NCBI RefSeq assembly: GCF_023573145.1
Contig: NZ_CP097636.1
Coordinates: forward strand, 3,534,001 to 3,598,000
Source: Aquincola tertiaricarbonis
GTDB taxonomy: Bacteria; Pseudomonadota; Gammaproteobacteria; Burkholderiales; Burkholderiaceae_C
Length of the DNA stretch: 64,000 nt
Direction of reading: 5' to 3'
Under the pieces are notes generated by a model. It was not told the origin of the DNA and ran no database searches. It worked only from the letters and a program-made list of their open reading frames with translations. Shown one piece after another: positions 58,804 to 64,000 of this stretch; position 1 is the first letter of the stretch; each line of letters starts with the position of its first letter. The translations under genes and the position numbers were made by a program.

Positions 58804-59525
58804 GTGGGCTTTCTGTCGGGGTGGGTGGGTTCGTCCAGCATCCAGCGAACGGCGGCTTCGGCATGCAGGGCGGTGCTGTCGAACAGCGGGAACGCATGCT
58901 GGAGCGGGTCCAGCAGCAGCGAGATTTCGGTGCAGCCCAGGATGACGCCTTGCGCACCGCGGGCGGCCAGCCGGTCGATGACGCCCAGGTAGGCCTGGCG
59001 CGAGGCCTCGGTCACCACGCCGCGGCACAGTTCATCGTAGATGACGGCATGCACCCGCGCCCGGTCGGCGGCCGGCGGCACCAGCACCTCCAGGCCGCTG
59101 CGCTGGCGCAGGCGGTCGATGACGATGGTGCTGTCCTCCATCGTGAAGCGCGTGCCCAGCAGGCCCACGCACGACAGGCCGGCCGCACGGATGGCGGCGC
59201 CCGTGGCATCGGCGATGTGCAGCAGCGGCAGGCCGGCAGCGGCTTCGATGGTGTCGGCCACCTTGTGCATGGTGTTGGTGGCCAGCACCAGGCCCTGCGC
59301 ACCGGCGCGCCACAGGCCCGAGCCCAGCGCGCCCAGGTGCTGCGCCGCGGCGGCCCACTGGCCGGCGCTCTGCCACTGCGCCACCGGCGCGAAGTCGACG
59401 CTGGCGATGCGCAGCGGCGCGCTGTGCAGCCCGCCCAGCCGGCGCGACACGCCCTGGTTGAGCAGGCGGTAGTAGACGGCGGTGGATTCCCAGCTCATGC
59501 CGCCCAGCAGTCCCAGCGTCTTCAT
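58800..59525 (-). CDS. aspartate/glutamate racemase family protein (YgeA-like)
   Basis: A 241-residue racemase-fold protein. It starts MKTLGLLGGMSWESTAVYY. The first catalytic position is Thr in VLATNTMHKVADTI rather than Cys, while the second Cys is kept in VILGCTEISLLL. This Thr/Cys arrangement resembles YgeA-type broad-specificity racemases. It lies in an amino acid operon with an exporter and an aminotransferase, so a D-amino acid or isomerisation role is plausible. Confidence 0.88.
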   Translation of the reverse strand: MKTLGLLGGMSWESTAVYYRLLNQGVSRRLGGLHSAPLRIASVDFAPVAQWQSAGQWAAAAQHLGALGSGLWRAGAQGLVLATNTMHKVADTIEAAAGLPLLHIADATGAAIRAAGLSCVGLLGTRFTMEDSTIVIDRLRQRSGLEVLVPPAADRARVHAVIYDELCRGVVTEASRQAYLGVIDRLAARGAQGVILGCTEISLLLDPLQHAFPLFDSTALHAEAAVRWMLDEPTHPDRKPT

Positions 59526-60496
59526 CGTGCGGGCTCCGGTCGTGGGGGGTGAACCGGCAGGCGCTTGCCCACCAGCACGGTGGCGATCACGGCCAGCGCG
59601 AACAGCAGCGTCATGGCGTCCAGCCGCTCACCCAGCAGCGGCACGGCCACCAGCATGGAGGCAAAGGGCTGCACCAGCTGCACCTGGCTCACCCGCAGCG
59701 TACCGCCCAGCGCCAGGCCGCGGTACCAGGCGAAGAAGCCCAGCCACATCGACACCAGGGACACATATGCGAAGCCGCCCCAGGCCGCCGGCCGCGCCTC
59801 GGCCAGCGCCGCCGGCTGCTGCAGCGCGATGGCGATGGTCCAGGGCAGCGTGAGGGGCAGGCACAGCACCAGCATCCAGCAGATGACGTGTTCGCCGCGC
59901 AGGCCCTGGGCCGCCAAGCGGGCGCCGCCCACGTAGCCCACGGCGCCGCTGGCCACGGCAGCCAGCAGCAGGCCATCGGCCGCCTGCAGCCGGCCACCAC
60001 CCTGCACCGCGGCAAAAGCCAGCACCAGCGCGCAACCCAGCAGCGCGCAGGCCCAGAAGGCGGGTGCCGGCCGCTGGCGCAGCCACACCGCGCCCACCGC
60101 GGCGGTGGCCAGCGGCAAAAAGCCGGTGATCACCGCCGCGTGGATGGCCTCGACATGGCGCACCGCAAAGCCGCTGAACCACGGAAAGCCGAACACCACG
60201 CCGGCGGCGCTGACCGCCAGCAGGCCCCATTGGCGGCCGCGCGGCCGCGGGGCGTGGGTGGCCCACAGGACCAACGCCGACAGCAAACCGGCCACCGCCG
60301 CACGGCCGATGGCCACGAAATCGGGCGGCAGCTGCGGCTGCGAGGCATCGCCGCCGGCCAGCCGCGTCATCGGGATGCTCAGCGAGAACATCAGCACCCC
60401 CGCCAGGCAGAGCCACCAGCCGCGGCGGCTGTCACGCAGGGCGGCAGCCGCGGCTGGCGCGGGGAAAGAGGCGGTGGCGGGGGCGGCAGTGTTCAT
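59522..60496 (-). CDS. EamA/DMT family transporter
   Basis: A 324-residue membrane protein with ten predicted helices in two EamA repeats. The first repeat includes GVLMFSLSIPMTRLAGGDAS and ESGFAV-like FSGFAVRHVEAIHAAVITG; the second includes MWLGFFAWYRGLALGG and VQLVQPFASMLVAVPLLGER. Such proteins often export amino acids. It is the first gene of an overlapping four-gene unit and is divergent from a MocR regulator. Confidence 0.9.
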   Translation of the reverse strand: MNTAAPATASFPAPAAAAALRDSRRGWWLCLAGVLMFSLSIPMTRLAGGDASQPQLPPDFVAIGRAAVAGLLSALVLWATHAPRPRGRQWGLLAVSAAGVVFGFPWFSGFAVRHVEAIHAAVITGFLPLATAAVGAVWLRQRPAPAFWACALLGCALVLAFAAVQGGGRLQAADGLLLAAVASGAVGYVGGARLAAQGLRGEHVICWMLVLCLPLTLPWTIAIALQQPAALAEARPAAWGGFAYVSLVSMWLGFFAWYRGLALGGTLRVSQVQLVQPFASMLVAVPLLGERLDAMTLLFALAVIATVLVGKRLPVHPPRPEPAR

Positions 60497-60550
60497 GGCA
60501 TGCGCTCCAAGGTGGGCAGCCCAGTCTAGGGGCATCAACCAACACAGTAT

Positions 60551-60587
60551 CAGTACACTTCAGCAAACTCAGTGCCGATCTGTACTG
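60551..60587. promoter_or_regulatory. inverted-repeat operator candidate in the MocR/EamA intergenic region
   Basis: CAGTACA (60551-60557) and TGTACTG (60581-60587) are perfect inverted arms with 30 bp centre to centre, about three helical turns, in the 126-bp gap between the divergent genes. A partial CAGTAT lies at 60545. Spaced repeats of this kind suit the dimeric domain-swapped MocR regulators. Confidence 0.6.
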
Positions 60588-60622
60588 CCACCAGCAACAG
60601 CACAGCAGGCACCATCACCCAC

Positions 60623-62050
60623 ATGTCCATGCTCGAACCGCCCCTGCCTTCGACCGCGCTGTCGCGCGACGGCGAAGCCACGCTGGCCGCGCAGCTGGCC
60701 GCGCGCTATGCCGAACGCATCGAGCAGCAGCTGCTGGCGCCCGGGGCCCGGCTGCCCTCGGTGCGCGAATGCGCGCGCCGCCACACCGTGAGCCCCAGCA
60801 CGGTGGTGGCCGCCTACGACCAGCTGGCCGCCCAGGGCTTGGTGGAGGCGCGGCCCCAGCGCGGCTTTTTCGTGCGCGGGCCGCAGGCCGGCCGGCGCGC
60901 CGCCGCGCGGGCCCAGCCGGCCCCCAGCGCACCCCGCATACGCCCCACCGACGCGGCCACGATGATCCGCGGCATGTTCCATGGCGTGGGCACGCCCGGC
61001 CCCGGCATGGGCACGCTGCCGCCCGACTGGCTGGACCTGCCGCTGCTCAACGGCGCCATGCGCCGGGCCACGGCCGATGACGACAGCGCGCTGCGCTACG
61101 GCGAGCCGGCCGGCGACCTGCGCTTTCGCACGGCCTTCGTGCAGCGGCTGGCCGATGTAGGCATCGGCGCCACGCCGGCCCAGTTGCTCACCACCATGGG
61201 CGCCACCCATGCGCTGGACATCGTGTGCCGCACCCTCACCCAGCCGGGCGACGCGGTGCTGGTGGACGAGCCGGGCTGGCCGATCGAGTTCGCTCGGCTG
61301 GCGCGGCTGGGCCTGCGGGTGCTGCCGGTGCCACGCGGTGCCCAGGGCCCCGACCTGGAGGTGCTGCGCACGCTGGCGCAGGCGCACCGGCCGCGGCTGT
61401 ACATCACCGTCTCGGTGCTGCACAACCCCACCGGCGCGATGCTGTCGCTGGCCGCGGCGCACCAGGTGCTCAAGCTGGCCGAGTCCTGCGACTTCACCAT
61501 CGTGGAGGACGACACCTATGCCTATCTGGCGCCGGCCCACGTGCCGCGGCTGTCGGCGCTCGACAACCTGCAGCGCAGCATCTACCTCACCGGCTTTTCC
61601 AAGATCCTGACGCCCAACTGGCGCGTGGGCTGCATCGCCACCACCCCGGCCATGGCCGACCGGCTGATCGACACCAAGCTGCTGGGCATGCTGAGCACGC
61701 CCACCGCGCCCGAGCGCGCGCTGGCGGTGACGCTGGAGCAGGGCTCGCTGCGCCGCCATGCGGAACGGGTGATCGTGCGGCTGGAAGCGGCGCGCCACCG
61801 CACCCAGCAGCTGGCCGAGGAAGCGGGCTTCCGCTTCGCGGCGCCGCCACAGGGCTTGTTCGGCTGGGTGGACGCGGGCGTGGACACCGAGCGATTGACC
61901 GAAGCCATGCTCGACCGCGGCTGGCTGCTGGCGCCGGGCACGCTGTTCCACGCCACGCCGCGGCCCACGTCGCTGATGCGGGTGAACTTCGCCACCGCAC
62001 AGAACGCGACGCTGTGGGACACGCTGCGACAGGTGCGTTCCGAGCTGTAG
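60623..62050 (+). CDS. MocR-family regulator (GntR HTH plus aminotransferase-like domain)
   Basis: A 475-residue regulator. The GntR winged helix is at ~20-85 (LLAPGARLPSVRECARRHTV, SPSTVVAAYDQLAAQGLVEA). An aminotransferase-like domain follows, with the PLP Lys in YLTGFSKILTPNWRVGCIAT, HNPTGAM and VEDDTYAYL. MocR proteins bind PLP or its adducts and control PLP or amino acid genes. Here it faces the EamA/racemase/aminotransferase/PhzF unit across a likely operator. The ATG at 60623 is preferred to the GTG at 60572. Confidence 0.92.
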   Translation: MSMLEPPLPSTALSRDGEATLAAQLAARYAERIEQQLLAPGARLPSVRECARRHTVSPSTVVAAYDQLAAQGLVEARPQRGFFVRGPQAGRRAAARAQPAPSAPRIRPTDAATMIRGMFHGVGTPGPGMGTLPPDWLDLPLLNGAMRRATADDDSALRYGEPAGDLRFRTAFVQRLADVGIGATPAQLLTTMGATHALDIVCRTLTQPGDAVLVDEPGWPIEFARLARLGLRVLPVPRGAQGPDLEVLRTLAQAHRPRLYITVSVLHNPTGAMLSLAAAHQVLKLAESCDFTIVEDDTYAYLAPAHVPRLSALDNLQRSIYLTGFSKILTPNWRVGCIATTPAMADRLIDTKLLGMLSTPTAPERALAVTLEQGSLRRHAERVIVRLEAARHRTQQLAEEAGFRFAAPPQGLFGWVDAGVDTERLTEAMLDRGWLLAPGTLFHATPRPTSLMRVNFATAQNATLWDTLRQVRSEL

Positions 62051-62120
62051 GCGCGGCCAGGCGCCCGCACAGCGCTAACATGCGAGGGCGTCTGCCTTAC
62101 ACATCGGCACAGCACCGATC

Positions 62121-62852
62121 GTGACCTTCGAATCTACCTTGCCCTTCGGCACACCCGACCTGATGCGGGTGAGTGACTTCCAGCGGTACCTCGACGAGCT
62201 TGTGCTCACCGAGCGCAGCGAAGGCGTGCCCGGGTTTACCGCGTCCCTCAGCCCTTCGCTGATGATGGATCTGCAACGGGTGGAGCAGACGGGCCAGACG
62301 GCTGACGTGCTGGTGGTCATCGCGGCCAGCCTGCGCCATGGCCACTCGCTGGCCGTGCACCTGCAAAGCGGCGAGAAGGTGTTGCCGCTCACCGTGTTTC
62401 CGGCGCAGCAGCTGGCGCACTGCCCGGTGCCGCTGGAAGAGCTGCTGGGCGGCCGGTTGTCCGACCTGCGGGTGATGCATGTGGAGCCGGCGGTGCTGCG
62501 GCCGCCGGGCGATCCGCAGGCCGCGCTGGTGGGCGACCGCCACCTGTACCACCCGCTGCCCCAGCTCACCTGGGACATGGCGCTGCGCGGCGCCCGCGAC
62601 GAGCTGCTGCCCGAGATCGCCGGCCAGGCGGCCTACCGCATCTCGCCAGGCACCGACCTGCGCAACCTGGGCCTCAGCGGCACGCTGCTGGCCGCGGTGC
62701 AGCGGCTGCAGCGCCAGTCCATCAACCTGCGCGACCTGGCCGAGTGGCCGGGGTTCGACCGCGTGCGCGCGGCCCGGCTGCTGAACGCGCTGTACTTGCA
62801 GGCCGGCCTGATCGTCAGCCGCACCCATCCGGCCGCCACCGGTGGGCGCTGA
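62121..62852 (+). CDS. hypothetical protein with winged-helix-like C-terminus
   Basis: A 243-residue cytoplasmic-looking protein starting with GTG at 62121. The N-terminal part (MTFESTLPFGTPDLMRVSDF) leads into a ~140-residue alpha/beta region (ADVLVVIAASLRHGHSLAVH, LGGRLSDLRVMHVEPAVLRP). The last ~60 residues (GTLLAAVQRLQRQSINLRDL, AARLLNALYLQAGLIVSRTH) resemble the winged-helix tail seen in DUF4388/PATAN-type proteins. I do not recognise the whole protein. It is followed by a tandem repeat. Confidence 0.6.
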   Translation: MTFESTLPFGTPDLMRVSDFQRYLDELVLTERSEGVPGFTASLSPSLMMDLQRVEQTGQTADVLVVIAASLRHGHSLAVHLQSGEKVLPLTVFPAQQLAHCPVPLEELLGGRLSDLRVMHVEPAVLRPPGDPQAALVGDRHLYHPLPQLTWDMALRGARDELLPEIAGQAAYRISPGTDLRNLGLSGTLLAAVQRLQRQSINLRDLAEWPGFDRVRAARLLNALYLQAGLIVSRTHPAATGGR

Positions 62853-62858
62853 CGTTGG

Positions 62859-63007
62859 CCCCCAAGCTCGCTTTGCTCGCGTCCCCCCGAGGGGGATCTC
62901 AGTCCCTTGGGGCGGCCCGGCGGGACTGAGGTTCGCCCCCAAGCTCGCTTTGCTCGCGTCCCCCCGAGGGGGATCTCAGTCCCTTGGGGCGGCCCGGCGG
63001 GACTGAG
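62859..63007. repeat. two identical 72-bp stem-loop elements in tandem (77-bp period)
   Basis: 62859-62930 and 62936-63007 are identical, separated by GTTCG. Each begins CCCCCAAGCTCGCTTTGCTC, contains CCCCCGAGGGGG and ends in a 9-bp inverted repeat CTCAGTCCC/GGGACTGAG around TTGGGGCGGCCCGGC. It lies between convergent genes, where such elements may act in transcription termination or as binding sites. Diverged or partial relatives occur at 20930-21006, 17498-17511 and 51742-51755. Confidence 0.95.
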
Positions 63008-63029
63008 CCCACCGGCACGGCTGGGCTGA

Positions 63030-63434
63030 TCAGCGCTCGATCAGCTTGAAGCTGCCGGTGGCCAGCGCCACCAGCGTGCCTTCGGCATCGTGCGCCTCGC
63101 CGCGTGCAAAGCTGATGGAGCGGCCCCGCCGCTCGCAGCGGGCGGTGCACACCACGTCGCCGCGGGCGGCCGCCACGAAGTGGATGCTGAGGTCGATCGT
63201 CGCCACGCCGAACTGCGTGGGCGCATGCGAGCGCACCGCAGCGGCCAGGCCGCAATCGAACAGCACCGACAGCGCGCCGCCGTGCACATCGCCCCGGCTG
63301 TTGGCATGCGCCGCGTTGAAGGGCAGGCGCACGCGCGCCTGATCATCGCCCACCGCTTCGCCCTGCAGGCCGAAGGTGGCGGCCAGCGGGATCTGCAGGC
63401 CGAAGAGGGTGTCAGGAGGAAAGGAACTGCTCAT
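63030..63434 (-). CDS. PaaI family hot-dog thioesterase
   Basis: A 134-residue single hot-dog acyl-CoA thioesterase-like protein. It has the helix/loop motif ANSRGDVHGGALSVLFDCGL with the catalytic Asp and Gly-Gly, then TIDLSIHFVAAARGDVVCTA and AHDAEGTLVALATGSFKLIE. The natural substrate is unknown; the family often clears aromatic or medium acyl-CoAs. Confidence 0.9.
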   Translation of the reverse strand: MSSSFPPDTLFGLQIPLAATFGLQGEAVGDDQARVRLPFNAAHANSRGDVHGGALSVLFDCGLAAAVRSHAPTQFGVATIDLSIHFVAAARGDVVCTARCERRGRSISFARGEAHDAEGTLVALATGSFKLIER

Positions 63435-63455
63435 GCGGCCATGATGCCTTCACGC

Positions 63456-64000
63456 TCAACGCGCGCCCAGGGCTTCCCAGCGCTCCAGCGCAGCCAGCAG
63501 CTCGTCGTCGATGGCGCTGTAGCGGGCCTGCAGCTCAGCCACCTTCTGGTGCGTTTCGCGGGCGTAGATGCCGGGGTCGGCCAGCTGCTCGCCCAGGGCT
63601 TTCTGCTCGGCTTCCAGCGCCTCGATCTTCGCGGGCAGCGCATCCAGCTCGCGCTGCTCCTTGTAGCTGAGCTTGCGGGCCGCCGCGGCGGGCTTGGCGG
63701 GCGCCGTGGCGGCGGCTGAAGCGGCCGGCGCGGGCGCCGGTGCTGCCGCTGCGGCGGCTGCTGCAGCCACGGCGCGTGACCGGTCGCGCTGCTGCAGCCA
63801 GTCTTCGATGCCGCCTTCGTACTCGCGCCACAGGCCGGGCTTGGCATCGCCCTCCCAGGCGATGGTGCTGGTGACCACGTTGTCGACGAAGCGCCGGTCG
63901 TGGCTGACCAGGAACACCGTGCCGCTGTAAGACTGCAGCAGCTCTTCCAGCAGCTCCAGCGTGTCGATGTCCAGGTCGTTGGTGGGTTCGTCCAGTACCA
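63456..64000 (-). CDS. uup: ABC-F family ATPase (Uup-like), C-terminal part only
   Basis: The frame is open to the window edge, so the N-terminal part lies beyond 64000. Visible from the edge: Walker B VLDEPTNDLDIDTLELLEEL and switch His FLVSHDRRFVDNVV of the second ABC domain, then WEGDAKPGLWREYEGG. After an Ala/Pro linker comes a charged coiled coil starting RKLSYKEQRELDALPAKIEA, the Uup C-terminal DNA-binding-type tail. Uup acts on ribosomes or replication intermediates rather than in transport. About 181 residues are visible. Confidence 0.9.
   Translation of the reverse strand, partial: VLDEPTNDLDIDTLELLEELLQSYSGTVFLVSHDRRFVDNVVTSTIAWEGDAKPGLWREYEGGIEDWLQQRDRSRAVAAAAAAAAAPAPAPAASAAATAPAKPAAAARKLSYKEQRELDALPAKIEALEAEQKALGEQLADPGIYARETHQKVAELQARYSAIDDELLAALERWEALGAR

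Noticed and set aside
56777..60496. Phenazine biosynthesis cluster because of PhzF
   Set aside because: No phzA, B, D, E or G homologue is present; PhzF-family proteins are widespread outside phenazine producers.

Overview
The window is GC-rich, densely coded proteobacterial DNA, almost certainly from the order Burkholderiales and most like the Rubrivivax/Leptothrix/Ideonella/Roseateles group. The clues are PEP-CTERM exported proteins, a Bug-type (TctC) binding protein, the hemE/priA pairing, an atpIBEFHAGDC operon, and short stem-loop repeats with a CCCCCAAGCTCGC core of the kind I recall from this group. The genus is an inference.

Layout. 1-7 kb: the end of a PrsT-like TPR protein, a PEP-CTERM protein, rpe, a TauE/SafE permease coupled to an ArsR-type regulator, a small cysteine-containing exported protein, gph and a LysR regulator. 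7-16.5 kb: a two-partner secretion locus on the minus strand, with a 2371-residue TpsA adhesin and its TpsB transporter. A homologous ~100-nt structured leader lies before the TpsB start and again far upstream of TpsA. 16.5-23 kb: a tightly overlapping six-gene catabolic operon (MaoC-type hydratase, acyl-CoA dehydrogenase, CoA-transferase, MmgE/PrpD, CitE-like lyase, Bug protein), divergent from an AEC carrier. 24.2-26.1 kb: a lower-GC islet with a P-loop plus deoxycytidylate-deaminase protein of the AvcD/DcdV anti-phage type and an overlapping 57-codon ORF that I do not recognise.

26-34 kb: an FAH-family enzyme, a GFA protein, panE, aspA, and a polar amino acid ABC transporter (two permeases and an ATPase, no binding protein nearby) facing a FAD-dependent amine oxidoreductase. 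34-38.4 kb: priA and hemE, separated by about 0.9 kb of non-coding DNA made of three ~300-bp repeats that carry DnaA-box-like 9-mers. 38.5-42.2 kb: a Rossmann protein, a LemA-TPM-TPM operon, and an FxDxF PEP-CTERM gene behind a sigma-54-type promoter. 42.2-49.4 kb: the complete F1Fo ATP synthase operon with a strong terminator. 49.5-64 kb: a DsbD-family reductase, sugar-lactone and aldose enzymes, a cytochrome b/cytochrome c' pair, an AlaX-type editing protein, an overlapping operon (PhzF, aminotransferase, Asp/Glu racemase, EamA exporter) facing a MocR regulator with a candidate operator, a 72-bp tandem repeat, a PaaI thioesterase and the end of an ABC-F protein.

The best candidates for new biology are the paired TPS leader RNAs with a predicted ribosome-site pseudoknot, the deaminase/small-ORF islet, the C-type-lectin-like insert in the adhesin, and the triplicated DnaA-box repeat between hemE and priA. 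No tRNA, rRNA, CRISPR array or insertion sequence was seen.
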